A stretch of DNA of 64,000 nt from CATOSD01 sp965203135 (GCA_965203135.1 CBDBBO010000002.1:992001-1056000); one strand, 5' to 3'; shown: positions 25,744 through 35,185, counted from the first letter of the stretch. Made by a program: numbers and translations. Notes: generated by a model not told the origin, from the sequence alone.

Positions 25744-26250
25744 ATGCTCTCATCCGCAAACGTGGAGTTTCTTCCGGGCGAGCAGATCGTGTTCGAGGGC
25801 GGCAGCGGCATACTTACCAACCGCCGGCTGCTGGCACGCGTCAAGTCCAAGCCCAATGAGGGGCCTGACAGGCTGGTCGACCTTTCGGACATCGTCAAGC
25901 ACGAGAGGCGTAACGGCGGCGAGGAAAGCCGAATGGCGCAAGGCCTGAAGTTGCTCGCGGGAGGAGCGGCAATCACGGCTGCCGGCGCGCTGGGGAGCGG
26001 GTTCCTGCGAGAGCTTGGTGGCATCTTCGAGACCGTGGAACTGTTGTTGTTCGTGGTCGGAATGGTCGGCCTGCTTCTGGGCCTCTACCTGGTGCTCAAG
26101 AGCCTGATTCGAGTGCCGCCCAACACGACGGTGTTCTTCCGCCTCACGAATGGTGACGACGTTCCCGTGACCTTTCCGGATCGGGACAATCGCGAGGCCG
26201 ACGAACTAATCCGCCTCTACTTGCGCTCAAAGAGCGGGCTGGGCGGCTAG
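25744..26250 (+). CDS. Membrane protein with PH-like domain, function unknown
   Basis: About 168 residues. The first 60 residues (LPGEQIVFEGGSGILTNRRL, then a charged stretch with LVDLSDIVKHERR) have the look of a bacterial PH domain, where the TNRRL turn is common. Two membrane helices follow at about residues 75-115. The C-terminal part is a small soluble strand-rich region. I start at ATG 25744, since the upstream frame looks non-coding. Its stop overlaps the convergent MFS gene stop by four bases. Confidence 0.6.
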   Translation: MLSSANVEFLPGEQIVFEGGSGILTNRRLLARVKSKPNEGPDRLVDLSDIVKHERRNGGEESRMAQGLKLLAGGAAITAAGALGSGFLRELGGIFETVELLLFVVGMVGLLLGLYLVLKSLIRVPPNTTVFFRLTNGDDVPVTFPDRDNREADELIRLYLRSKSGLGG

Positions 26251-27779
26251 CTCGCCCGTCCCGACACGGCCTTAGACCGCTCCTGGTCGCCGTCCACCGG
26301 CTCAGCATACGGAACCGGCTCGCCACGCAGCGCGGCACACGCCAGCGCCATCAGCATCAGTGCGACAGACAGCAGGAACGCGCGGTTGAGTCCCAGCACG
26401 AACGCGGATCTCGCGCCCTCCGGATCCGCCGACAGGCCCAAGTCCGCGAGGCTCGGTTCGAACCCGAGCGAGGCCATGGTGATTGCCGTGATAGCCGCGC
26501 CGACGGCCACGCCGGTCAGGTTGGCGAAGGTTCTGACCAGGTTCAGGAACGCTGACGCTATTCCGTAGGACTGACGGCTCAGCGAACCCATGATGGCGCT
26601 GGTGTTGGTTGACGAGAACGCGCCCATGCCCGTGCCCGTCAGCACCATGCCCGCCATAATGTGCAGGGGAGACGAGTCGGTGCTGAGCTGCGAGAAGAGG
26701 AACATTCCAGCCGTGGAGCAGACCATCGCGCCCACGGACAGCCAGCGGGTGCCGAGTTTCTCCGAAACGCGACCCACGATCGGCGCCATGAGGGCCATGG
26801 AGGCGGAGCCTGGAAGCATGAAAAGGGCCGCTGTGCTGGCCTGGTAGCCCAGCCCCTGGATGATGTAGAAGGGCATGAGGAAGAAGACCGCCGTGCCGCC
26901 GAGGAAGCTGAGAAACCTGGCCGCTACCCCGAACGAAAACGCCCTCACGCGGAAGAAGCCCAGGTCGAGCATCGGGTGGTCGATTCGCCTCTCCCACCAG
27001 ATGAACGCCGCGGCCAGCGACAGCGCGAGGCCGAAGGCCAGCACAATGGGCGGCGAGAGCCAGCCCAGCTCGTGGGCGTTCGTGATGCCCAACAGGAAGC
27101 TGACGAGCGCGGCGGAGGAGAGGGCCGCTCCGGCCCAGTCGAAGCGCTGGCGCGCGCCATCGGGGCCGCCCGCGCCTCCGCCGCGGAGGACCGCCAGGGC
27201 CGCGGTTATGGCGATTATGCCTATGGGCACGCTCGCGAAGAAGACATAGCGCCAGCCCAGTTGGGTCACGAGGAGGCCGCCTACGACGGGGCCGGTGATT
27301 GCGCCGGTGCCGATTATGGTCATGTAGAGTCCCAGCGCGCGGCCACGTTCCTGCTCCGGGAAGACTTGCGTGATCATCGCCATGCCGTTTGCCTGGATCG
27401 CGGCAGAGCCGACGCCCTGGATCACCTTGGCGAGAATGATGAGCATGAAGGTGTCGGCCGAGCCGGCCAGGGCCGCCGCCCCCACGAATACGAAGAATCC
27501 TGTCACGTACACCAGCTTCCGGCCCAGAATGTCCGACAGCCGGCCCAGCGGCATGAGGGTCGCGCTGGTGCTCAGCACGTAGCTGAGGCTGATCCATTGC
27601 ACGGTGGGGATGTCGGCGTCGAACTCCTCCGCGATCCTGGGCAGGGCTATGTTGACACCGGACTGGTCGAGTACGGTGAGGAACAGGCCGATGGCGATGG
27701 AGAAGTAGGCCCACCACTTGTAGTTCGGGCTTCTGGCTATCTTGTCGATCGGGCCTATCGCAACCGGCGGTTTCAACAC
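26247..27779 (-). CDS. DHA2/EmrB-type MFS transporter (1)
   Basis: A 510-residue, 14-helix multidrug-type exporter. LDQSGVNIALPRIAEEFDAD in the first helix region matches the DHA2 motif (LDxTIVNVALP), and the loop LGRLSDILGRKLVYVTG is the MFS A-motif. The central motif C region GTGAITGPVVGGLL is typical of antiporters. It is a close relative of the next gene (27789-29288), so the pair arose by duplication. It starts at a GTG and lies ten bases after its paralogue on the same strand. Confidence 0.88.
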   Translation of the reverse strand: MLKPPVAIGPIDKIARSPNYKWWAYFSIAIGLFLTVLDQSGVNIALPRIAEEFDADIPTVQWISLSYVLSTSATLMPLGRLSDILGRKLVYVTGFFVFVGAAALAGSADTFMLIILAKVIQGVGSAAIQANGMAMITQVFPEQERGRALGLYMTIIGTGAITGPVVGGLLVTQLGWRYVFFASVPIGIIAITAALAVLRGGGAGGPDGARQRFDWAGAALSSAALVSFLLGITNAHELGWLSPPIVLAFGLALSLAAAFIWWERRIDHPMLDLGFFRVRAFSFGVAARFLSFLGGTAVFFLMPFYIIQGLGYQASTAALFMLPGSASMALMAPIVGRVSEKLGTRWLSVGAMVCSTAGMFLFSQLSTDSSPLHIMAGMVLTGTGMGAFSSTNTSAIMGSLSRQSYGIASAFLNLVRTFANLTGVAVGAAITAITMASLGFEPSLADLGLSADPEGARSAFVLGLNRAFLLSVALMLMALACAALRGEPVPYAEPVDGDQERSKAVSGRAS

Positions 27780-27788
27780 ACGTATATC

Positions 27789-29288
27789 CTAACGCGCGGG
27801 CGCCTGCCCGCCAACCTGCGCGGCGCTCGCTGGCGAAGCGGCGGGTTTGCCCGGCATGATCGACAGCGCGAGGGCCAGCAGGTTCAGGCCGAACATCACG
27901 AAGAAGGCCATTCGGAGTCCTTGCGTGAACGCTCCCCTTACGCCGTCGTCGACTCCCCCAGTCGATGCTATGGCGTCCAGGCTTGGCTCAAACCCCATCG
28001 AACCCATCACGGCTGTGACTACCGTGGTGACCAGGGCTATGCCGATGACGCCAGCGCCCGTGCGCATCAGCGTCATGAACGCGGTTGCGACGCCGTATCT
28101 CGAGCGCTCGACCGTGCTCAGGACGGCGCTGGAGTTCGGTGAGAAGAAGAACCCCATTCCCAGGCTCTGGAGGAACAGCGCGCCGAGGACTCTCCAAAGG
28201 GGTGGCTCGTCGCTGATCGTGGCGAGGGCCAGCATGGCTATGCTGATGACGACGAGGCTGCCGACGATGAACCAGCGCCAGCCGTACCTGTCCGAGAGCC
28301 GCCCGGCAAACGGACCGGCGGCGGCGAAGCACAGGGCGGTCGGGCTCAGCAGCAGCCCCGTCTCCCAGGGCGTTAGCCCGCGAACTCCCTGTAGATAAAA
28401 TGGCATCAGAAAGAACACAGAGCTACCCGACATGAAGGTCAGGAAACTCGCAAAGCTGCCGAATGTGAAGAGCCTGCGCCGGAACAGCTCGAGCGCGAGC
28501 ATGGGTTGGGGTGCGCGGGACTCCCACCACACGAACACGCCCACCATCACGACCACAAGACCCAGAGCGCTAACGGCCAGCGGCGAAGTCCAGCCCAGCA
28601 CGTGGGCGTTGGTCACCGCCAGCAGGAACACGGAAAGCGCGGCGGCCGACAGCCCTGCCCCGAGCCAGTCGAATCCGCCCTTGCCACCCCCTTCCCTGTT
28701 GTCGTGCGCTCCAGCGTCGAGCACGGCTATCGCCGCGGCCAGCGAGAGCAGGCCGACTGGAACGCCGAGGAAGAACGCGGCGCGCCAGCCGAAGACGCCC
28801 ACGACCGCCCCGCTGATGATTGGCCCCGCGATGGCCCCGGAACCGACCGTGGTCATCAGCGAACCGATCGCCTTGCCGCGCTCGCTCGCGTGGAAGGTGG
28901 TTGTTACTATGGCCATGCCGTTGGCCTGGATCATCGCGGCGCCCACTCCCTGGAGCGCTTTGAAGGCGATGATAAAGCCCAACGCGTTGGAAGTTCCGGC
29001 GAGAACGGCCGCGGCTACGAAAATCACGAACCCGGCAGAGTACACGAGCTTGCGTCCCAGGATGTCCGACATTCGGCCCACGGGCAGCAGAAGTGAGCTG
29101 GTCGCCAGCATGTAGGCGAGCGTCACCCACTGCACGGCCGGTATGGAGGCGTCCAGGTCGTCGGCGATCAGGGGCAGCGCCAGGGACAGGCCGGACTGGT
29201 CCAGCACGGACACAAAGGTGCCGAGGGCGACGGTGGCGAACGCCCACCACTTGTAGTTGGCGCGGCGCGCCCGCAAGGCTCCTAGCAT
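27789..29288 (-). CDS. DHA2/EmrB-type MFS transporter (2)
   Basis: A 499-residue, 14-helix exporter. Motifs parallel the neighbouring gene: LDQSGLSLALPLIADDLDAS in helix 1, VGRMSDILGRKLVYSAG in the A-motif loop and GSGAIAGPIISGAVVG in motif C. Both proteins replace the usual T in LDxT with S (LDQSG), again showing common origin. It is the first gene of a two-pump operon with a ten-base gap. The exported compound cannot be inferred. Confidence 0.88.
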   Translation of the reverse strand: MLGALRARRANYKWWAFATVALGTFVSVLDQSGLSLALPLIADDLDASIPAVQWVTLAYMLATSSLLLPVGRMSDILGRKLVYSAGFVIFVAAAVLAGTSNALGFIIAFKALQGVGAAMIQANGMAIVTTTFHASERGKAIGSLMTTVGSGAIAGPIISGAVVGVFGWRAAFFLGVPVGLLSLAAAIAVLDAGAHDNREGGGKGGFDWLGAGLSAAALSVFLLAVTNAHVLGWTSPLAVSALGLVVVMVGVFVWWESRAPQPMLALELFRRRLFTFGSFASFLTFMSGSSVFFLMPFYLQGVRGLTPWETGLLLSPTALCFAAAGPFAGRLSDRYGWRWFIVGSLVVISIAMLALATISDEPPLWRVLGALFLQSLGMGFFFSPNSSAVLSTVERSRYGVATAFMTLMRTGAGVIGIALVTTVVTAVMGSMGFEPSLDAIASTGGVDDGVRGAFTQGLRMAFFVMFGLNLLALALSIMPGKPAASPASAAQVGGQAPAR

Positions 29289-29331
29289 CTGCCGGTCGGG
29301 CCGCCGTTGGGGGAAATGGCTCGGTGGAGGC

Positions 29332-29688
29332 TCACGAAGGTAGCAACCGGCGCAAGACGTGGCGGCGGTTGGTGGTGTACGGCCTCACCTCGTCCGGCCA
29401 GCGACCACTGTCTACGGCGGCCGCCCAAGCGTCGCTGGTCAGCACCTCGGGCGACTCGATCTCGTAGATGGCGCTGTAGCGTGGCTCCCCCTCGACGACG
29501 ATGGTGCGCCGCTCGCCGCCGAGTATCATCGTCAGATCCTCGGTCTTCAGCCGCGCGATGGAAATGACCCCCGGCACCTGTTGCAGCAGCGGTACGTGCT
29601 CGGTGTCGTACACCTCGTTGAACACGTCCTCCTTGTCCGGCTGTACGTCCATGCTCGCGGTGAAGAGGTACCCAGATCGGATTGGCAT
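29332..29688 (-). CDS. Small alpha-beta barrel protein (DUF4286/EthD-like)
   Basis: About 118 residues. The pattern MDVQPDKEDVFNEVYDTEHVPLL followed by VPGVISIARLKT is typical of dimeric ferredoxin-like alpha/beta barrel proteins such as the EthD/DUF4286 group, which often sit beside oxidoreductases. I start it at the ATG at 29688, with AAAGGAG nine bases upstream and a TATAAT at 29727-29722; the frame is open back to 29766. It diverges from the flavin monooxygenase at 29826, hinting at a shared pathway. Confidence 0.7.
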   Translation of the reverse strand: MPIRSGYLFTASMDVQPDKEDVFNEVYDTEHVPLLQQVPGVISIARLKTEDLTMILGGERRTIVVEGEPRYSAIYEIESPEVLTSDAWAAAVDSGRWPDEVRPYTTNRRHVLRRLLPS

Positions 29689-29721
29689 GTGGAAGCTCCT
29701 TTCGGTTTCGAGGCTCATGCG

Positions 29722-29727
29722 ATTATA
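29722..29727 (-). promoter_or_regulatory. -10 element of the small barrel protein gene
   Basis: Perfect TATAAT on the minus strand, 33 bases before the ATG. An 11-base palindrome TCGATAATCGA (29741-29751) lies where the -35 region would be, and no good -35 hexamer is seen, so an activator or repressor may bind here. Confidence 0.5.
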
Positions 29728-29757
29728 CAGGGGCCGGCGGTCGATAATCGACTCAGG

Positions 29758-29785
29758 TTGACACACCGCCGCGCCGCCCTACAAT
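29758..29785 (+). promoter_or_regulatory. Sigma-70 promoter of the second flavin monooxygenase
   Basis: TTGACA (29758-29763), 16-base spacer, TACAAT (29780-29785). This is one of the best promoter matches in the window. Transcription would start near 29792, giving a leader of about 34 bases. Confidence 0.8.
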
Positions 29786-29825
29786 GGTGGCAAGGCAACG
29801 GACTAGTGAACCGGGGGAAACTGCG

Positions 29826-31013
29826 ATGATTAAGAAGTTTGGAACGCTGTTTGCGGGACACGTAGACCTCGAAGATATGGGCTGGTCGGGAACGCCGGTC
29901 AATGACCGCTGGCTGTCAGACGAGCACCTTGCCACGGTGTTCGACAAATCACAGGCAATGGCGGAGTTGATGGACCGCACGGGGTACAGCACGCTGTGGT
30001 TCGCCGAGCACCACTTCCAACGGGAGGGGTACGAGTGCATACCCAACATTCTGATGCTGGCGGTGCACCTCGCTCACCTGACGGAGAACGTCAAGTTCGG
30101 CTGCGGCTTCAACATTGCTCCGATGTGGCATCCTCTCCGGATGGCCGAAGACTACGCGACCGCCGACGTTCTGACCGGCGGGCGCGTCATCTTTGGCGTC
30201 GGGCGCGGCTACCACACGCGCGAGGTCGAGGTGTTCGGCGCCCCGATGCTCGACGGCGACGCCAACCGCGAACTGTTCGAGGAGCAGGTCGATGTCATCT
30301 TCAAGGCGTTCAACAACGAGTCGTTCTCGCATCACGGGAAGTACTACCAGATACCGCCCGACGTGCCGTACCGCGGATACGACCTGAAGGAGATCACGCT
30401 GGTGCCCCGCCCGGTCAATCTGCCGGTCGAGTGCTGGCAACCTATAGTGAGCGCCAGCCCGCGCGGGCTCAACTTCATGGCCAAGCACGGTATCAAGGGT
30501 ATAATCGGTGGCGGGGCGGCGCCCGGTGGGGCTGCGCAGCAGGTGGTGCACGCATGGCGGGACACGCTGGCCGAGCACGGCAAGGAGACGGAGCTTGGCG
30601 GCGACTTGATCATGGGTGTGTCCTTCCACATCGCCGAGACCGAAGCCAAGGCCATCGACGAGGCCAGGACGTATTTCGAGGAGAACATGAAGATGTTCGC
30701 GCCGCTCGGGTTCGTGCGAGGGCTGACGGACGATCAGATCTCGGCACTGGGCGACCCGGCGAGAGCGCCGTTCGCCGGCCTCCCGACGCTCGAGCAGGCG
30801 GTGGAGTCCGGCTCGTGGCTGTGCGGTCCGCCGGACCTGATAGCCGAGAAGCTGCTGCGTATCCAGGAGATGTACCCCGGCCTGGAAGAGGTGAACATGG
30901 GGAACGTCATCGGCACGCCCCAGAGCGTGATACTGGAACAGCTCGACTGGTTCGCTCGCGACGTGATGCCCAACTTCAAGACGGAGTCGGCCGCGACTGC
31001 CGTGGGCGACTAG
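29826..31013 (+). CDS. LLM class flavin-dependent oxidoreductase, paralogue
   Basis: A 395-residue luciferase-like monooxygenase starting MIKKFGTLFAGHVDLEDMG. It shares with the protein at 79-1248 the STLWFAEHHFQREGYECIPN block, the TGGRVIFGVGRGYHTREVE block and the PRPVNLPVECWQPIVS block. It would oxidise an organic substrate with reduced flavin and oxygen. I use the ATG at 29826 with a GGGGGAAA ribosome site; the frame is open to 29784 but that ATG lies inside the promoter. It is probably monocistronic. Confidence 0.9.
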   Translation: MIKKFGTLFAGHVDLEDMGWSGTPVNDRWLSDEHLATVFDKSQAMAELMDRTGYSTLWFAEHHFQREGYECIPNILMLAVHLAHLTENVKFGCGFNIAPMWHPLRMAEDYATADVLTGGRVIFGVGRGYHTREVEVFGAPMLDGDANRELFEEQVDVIFKAFNNESFSHHGKYYQIPPDVPYRGYDLKEITLVPRPVNLPVECWQPIVSASPRGLNFMAKHGIKGIIGGGAAPGGAAQQVVHAWRDTLAEHGKETELGGDLIMGVSFHIAETEAKAIDEARTYFEENMKMFAPLGFVRGLTDDQISALGDPARAPFAGLPTLEQAVESGSWLCGPPDLIAEKLLRIQEMYPGLEEVNMGNVIGTPQSVILEQLDWFARDVMPNFKTESAATAVGD

Positions 31014-31096
31014 ACATGGCCGCGGCCCAAGCCGTCCGCGCCTTAACGCTCCAGACTGGCCGAATTTCTGGACAATCACTTAGGCTTGTAGTAGCT

Positions 31097-31135
31097 TTGG
31101 GGCGTTAGACGGCTGGCGCGCAGCCGCAGCCCCAA
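31097..31135 (+). promoter_or_regulatory. Two-stem structured element upstream of the ABC importer
   Basis: TTGGGGC (31097-31103) pairs with GCCCCAA (31129-31135); inside, CGGCTG (31110-31115) pairs with CAGCCG (31121-31126). No T-run follows, so it is not a standard terminator. It lies 80-115 bases before the substrate-binding protein start and may be an mRNA leader structure. Confidence 0.4.
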
Positions 31136-31212
31136 TACAAAGAGCCGTTCAAGACACTTTCAAATTCCAAGTTAAGCTGCTGCCAGACACTGGTGACGTT
31201 GGGAGGAATCAG

Positions 31213-33036
31213 ATGAAGTTGGCCCATGCAATTGTGACCCTTTTGTCGCTTACGGTGGTCATGGCGCTGGCCGCGGCCTGCGCGTCGGCCGAACCGGCCG
31301 AACGACAGCAACCGGCCCAGCCGGAGGCGGCCGCTCCGGCTCCTGCGTCCGGACAGATGGCCCAGCAGGCCCCACAGGCCCCGGCCGCCGCAGCGCCCGC
31401 CGCGCCGGCAGCCACCGCGATCCCGTTGGACGTTCAGCCTGCCCCGGCGGTGGCAGGCATCCAGCAGAGACCTTCCAGAGCGCTGCCGACACCCGTGCCG
31501 GAAGCCCTGGCGAGATTCGGCGGGAACCTGCGCTGGATATCGCAGGGAAGCGTCGGGTCCCTGGACCCCCACGTGACCTCGGCCGCGGTAACGCTGACGT
31601 ACGGCTACAACTTGTACGACACTCTAGTGTCGTGGGACGAAGAGGGCGCGCTTCAGCCGCAGATGCTGGAGGACTGGTCTGTGGAGGACGGCGGCGCGAC
31701 GTTCGTCTTCACGCTGAGGGAAGGCCAGTTGTTCCACGATGGCGATCCGGTAACCTCGGACGACGTGATAGCGTCGATGCACCGCTGGCGTGAGAAATCC
31801 GCCTACGGTTCCTTCTTCAACGACGCGCTGGTGGAGTTCGCCAAGATAGACGACAATCAGCTCTCCGCCAAGTTCTCGGAGCCGGTCGGCATATTCTTGC
31901 AGGGGCTGGGCATTCCCACCGCCTCATACCCGGTCATAATGCCGGCGGACGTCGCCGCGACGCCTTCCTCCGAGCTTGTGAGTGACCACACCGGCTCCGG
32001 CCCGTTCAAGTTCGCCGAATGGAACCTGGGGCATAGCATCGTCCTGGATAAGTTCCAGGACTACACGCCACGCGACGAATCTCCCAGCTTCCTGGCGGGC
32101 GGAAAAGTCGCGTACCTCGACGAGCTCGAGATGCTCGAGGTGCCCGACCAGCAGACCAGGGTCGCGGCGCTGGTTACGGGCACCGTAGACTTCCTGGACA
32201 TCATGTCGCTCGACTTCTACGAAGAGCTCAACAACAACGACAAGGTCGAGGTCGCCATTGGCAGGCCCGGCTCTCAGCCCATCTTCTTCTTCAACAAGGC
32301 GGCGCCTCCCTTCGATCACACTCCCAATGGCCTGTTGATGCGCCGGGCGCTGCAGGCGCTCACCAACGCCGAAGAAATCATGCAAGGCTACGGACCTCCC
32401 GACCTCTGGTCGACTTGCGCCTCGCTGTGGTCGTGCGGCACGTTCTTCGCCAACGAGGACTTGGCGGGCGACAGGTACAGCACGAACAACGTGGAGCTAG
32501 CCAAGCAGCTGCTCGATGAGGCGGGCTACGACGGCGAGCCGATAATTCTGCTCGATCCCGCGGACTACCCCACGATCCACCCCATATCGATCGTGCTGAA
32601 CGAGCAGCTCAAGCGCGCCGGAATCAACGTTGACTACCGTGTGGTCGACTGGGCGACCGAAGTTCAGCTTATCCTAGCTCCGAGCGACTCTACCGCCGTT
32701 GACGAGTGGGACATCGCGCCGACGTGGATGAGCAGTTGGGCATTCCTCCCGCTGGCCAATGGGGCGCTCAGGCAGAATGGCCTTGGATACTACAACAGCG
32801 ACGCGATGGAGGAGTTGAGGTCGAAATTCTCGCGCGAGTCCGACCTGAACGAGTTGAAGAATATCGCGGACGAAATGCAGAGGGTGTTCTTCGACGAGGT
32901 GCCCTACGTGCATCTAGGCAACTTCTTCCAGTTGCGCGCCATGAACAAAGATCTGGACGGGCTGATCGCCTCGCCTGTAGGCGGGTTCTACGCCGTGGGA
33001 CTCTACTGGGAGGATCCGTCTAGGCGCGGCCAGTAG
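31213..33036 (+). CDS. ABC transporter substrate-binding protein, peptide/family 5
   Basis: A 607-residue extracellular lipoprotein. The signal peptide ends at a lipobox (MALAAACA, Cys near residue 23); a long Ala/Pro/Gln-rich linker follows to about residue 95. The binding domain has the SBP family 5 pattern: GNLRWISQGSVGSLDPHV, LVSWDEEGALQPQMLEDWSV and FTLREGQLFHDGDPVTSDDV. Ligands of this family include peptides, opines, nickel and glycosides. GGAGG precedes the ATG. Two permease genes follow after a hairpin. Confidence 0.92.
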   Translation: MKLAHAIVTLLSLTVVMALAAACASAEPAERQQPAQPEAAAPAPASGQMAQQAPQAPAAAAPAAPAATAIPLDVQPAPAVAGIQQRPSRALPTPVPEALARFGGNLRWISQGSVGSLDPHVTSAAVTLTYGYNLYDTLVSWDEEGALQPQMLEDWSVEDGGATFVFTLREGQLFHDGDPVTSDDVIASMHRWREKSAYGSFFNDALVEFAKIDDNQLSAKFSEPVGIFLQGLGIPTASYPVIMPADVAATPSSELVSDHTGSGPFKFAEWNLGHSIVLDKFQDYTPRDESPSFLAGGKVAYLDELEMLEVPDQQTRVAALVTGTVDFLDIMSLDFYEELNNNDKVEVAIGRPGSQPIFFFNKAAPPFDHTPNGLLMRRALQALTNAEEIMQGYGPPDLWSTCASLWSCGTFFANEDLAGDRYSTNNVELAKQLLDEAGYDGEPIILLDPADYPTIHPISIVLNEQLKRAGINVDYRVVDWATEVQLILAPSDSTAVDEWDIAPTWMSSWAFLPLANGALRQNGLGYYNSDAMEELRSKFSRESDLNELKNIADEMQRVFFDEVPYVHLGNFFQLRAMNKDLDGLIASPVGGFYAVGLYWEDPSRRGQ

Positions 33037-33057
33037 GCGCCGCTCCAATTTAGGTCA

Positions 33058-33080
33058 GGGGCGCTTGACGCGCCCCTTTT
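33058..33080 (+). terminator. Intrinsic terminator/attenuator between SBP and permease genes
   Basis: GGGGCGC, a five-base loop TTGAC, GCGCCCC, then TTTT. A seven-pair GC stem with a short T-run right after the SBP gene would partly stop transcription, giving more binding protein than permease. Confidence 0.8.
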
Positions 33081-33184
33081 ACTCGCGGAGACCGCAGCGT
33101 CGGTCCGGCGGCGAAATCTAGTCTCGTCGGGAGAGAACGGGACGCCACGCCGCCCTCGCACGCCAGTCAGCAGGAAAGTGAAAT

Positions 33185-34144
33185 TTGAAGGCGTACATAC
33201 TTCGCAGGCTTCTGGCCACGATTCCGGTGCTGATAGTGGTGGCGCTGTTCACGTTCACGCTGCTGCGAATAGTGCCGGGCGATCCCGCGGCGGTTCTGGC
33301 TGGGCACGAGGCCTCGCAGGAAGACGTCGAGGTCATCCGCACTCGGCTCGGCCTGGACAAGCCATTGCCCGTCCAACTCGGCTCGTGGATAACTCAGCTG
33401 CTGCGCGGCGACCTGGGAAACTCGATACGCAAGTCTGACGAGCCGGTTCTGAGCCTTATCGCCAGCCGGGTTGAGCCTACCCTGTCCCTGGCGCTCATCA
33501 CCGAGGTGGTCGCCGTGTTGATCGCGGTGCCCATTGGCGTGCTTGCCGCCTGGAAGGCCAATTCGTGGGTGGATAGGGTCGTGATGGTGTTCGCCGCGGT
33601 CGGCTTTTCGATGCCCGTCTTCTGGGTAGGGTTCATTCTCATCTGGGTGTTCGGCCTCTGGTCGTTCGGTCTGGACTTTCCGCTTCTACCCGTCGCCGGA
33701 TACTCGCCCATTGGTGAAGGGCTGACAGATTACGCGAGGCATCTCATACTTCCAACGGTTACTTTGGGCATGGTGCTGGTCGCGCTCATCGCGCGCATGA
33801 CCCGGGCGAGCATGCTGGAGATCCTGAAAGAGGACTACGTGCGAACGGCCAGGGCCAAGGGAATCACCGAGAAACTGGTACTCATACGGCACGCTCTCAG
33901 AAACGCCTCGCTGCCCATCATCACTGTGATCGGTCTTGGCGTGGCCGCACTACTGTCCGGGGCGGTGGTGACCGAGAGCGTGTTCGCGATTCCCGGCATG
34001 GGTAGGTTAGCGGTGGACGCGATTGTGGCGCGCGACTACCCCGTCATTCAGGGCTTGATAATCGTGTTGGCGACCATGTACGTGTTTATCAACCTGGGCG
34101 TTGATATCATCTACGCCTACCTGGATCCGAGGATCAGATACTGA
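33185..34144 (+). CDS. ABC transporter permease (DppB/OppB type)
   Basis: A 319-residue protein with six membrane helices, starting MKAYILRRLLATIPVLIVVALF, the normal DppB N-terminus. The EAA loop appears in DYVRTARAKGITEKLVLIRHAL, the contact site for the ATPase. It starts at a TTG with AGGAAAG upstream. Its stop shares one base with the ATG of the next permease. Neither ABC ATPase of this system is in the window right after the permeases. Confidence 0.93.
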   Translation: MKAYILRRLLATIPVLIVVALFTFTLLRIVPGDPAAVLAGHEASQEDVEVIRTRLGLDKPLPVQLGSWITQLLRGDLGNSIRKSDEPVLSLIASRVEPTLSLALITEVVAVLIAVPIGVLAAWKANSWVDRVVMVFAAVGFSMPVFWVGFILIWVFGLWSFGLDFPLLPVAGYSPIGEGLTDYARHLILPTVTLGMVLVALIARMTRASMLEILKEDYVRTARAKGITEKLVLIRHALRNASLPIITVIGLGVAALLSGAVVTESVFAIPGMGRLAVDAIVARDYPVIQGLIIVLATMYVFINLGVDIIYAYLDPRIRY

Positions 34145-35046
34145 TGGCCCGTACAACCGGCGACACCGTTGGGCTCGCGGGCCCGGCTCCCATACCAAGT
34201 TCGGGCGGCTGGACTCGGGCTGCCTTGAGGCTGGCGCGTCGCCAGCCCAGCATGGCGGCCGGCATACTGATAATCCTGGCGCTCATCGTCATCAGTCTGG
34301 CCGCGCCGCTGCTCTCGAGCGTCGACCCAACCGACATCAGCATGAGCAGCCGCCTGACAGGCCCGTCGGCCCAGCATTGGTTCGGAGCCGATGGATTTGG
34401 ACGCGACGTCTACACCAGGTCGCTCTATGGCGGCCGCATCTCGCTGCTGGTCGGCTTCTCGGTGGCTGTCATCGCGATGGCGGCGGGCGCGGTGATAGGC
34501 GCCATATCCGGGTACTTTCGCAAGGTCGACTCGGTAGTAATGCGGGTGATGGACGGAGTGATGGCCATACCCACCATCCTCCTCGCGATAGCTCTGATGG
34601 CCATGCTGGGGGCCAGCGTTCAGAACGTCATCATATCGCTGGCCATTGTCGACACGCCTCGAACCGTCAGGGTGGCCCGCGCGTCGGTGTTGAGCCTCAG
34701 GGAGCAGCCCTTCATAGAGGCGGCGCGCGTGATAGGCGCCAACCCTGTGCGCATACTGGCGCGCCACATCGTGCCCAACCTGCTTGCTCCCCTGGTCGTG
34801 ATGGGCACGTTCATCGCGGCTGCCGCGGTGCTCACGGAAGCCTACCTCAGCTTTCTTGGAGCGGGGACGCCTCCCACTATCCCCAGTTGGGGCAACATCA
34901 TGGCCGAGGGCCGCGGCTTTATCAGCAAGGCCATGTGGATAATCTTCTTCCCCGGTCTGGTGCTCGCTGTCGCGGTTACCGCGATCAACCTCGCCGGAGA
35001 CGGACTCCGCGACGTTCTCGACCCCAAGCTGGCCCGCCGCATGTAG
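34144..35046 (+). CDS. ABC transporter permease (DppC/OppC type)
   Basis: A 300-residue permease with about six helices. The segment HWFGADGFGRDVYTRSLYGGRISLLVG after helix 1 is the DppC family signature, and the EAA loop is EQPFIEAARVIGANPVRILARHI. The start TGATG overlaps the preceding stop, so translation is coupled. The operon seems to end here, since an unrelated PIG-L gene follows 139 bases downstream; the DppD/DppF ATPases must be encoded elsewhere. Confidence 0.93.
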   Translation: MARTTGDTVGLAGPAPIPSSGGWTRAALRLARRQPSMAAGILIILALIVISLAAPLLSSVDPTDISMSSRLTGPSAQHWFGADGFGRDVYTRSLYGGRISLLVGFSVAVIAMAAGAVIGAISGYFRKVDSVVMRVMDGVMAIPTILLAIALMAMLGASVQNVIISLAIVDTPRTVRVARASVLSLREQPFIEAARVIGANPVRILARHIVPNLLAPLVVMGTFIAAAAVLTEAYLSFLGAGTPPTIPSWGNIMAEGRGFISKAMWIIFFPGLVLAVAVTAINLAGDGLRDVLDPKLARRM

Positions 35047-35185
35047 GCCGGCGCGTCGACTCCCCTTCCGGCGTACGATTCCGGCCAGCCAATTCCCTCA
35101 CCAGCGCGTCGATCAGCTACGTCCGTGATACAATTGCCGCGCTCTCTGGCAACACCTGCAGTCAAGGAGGATAGTTCCCTACATC

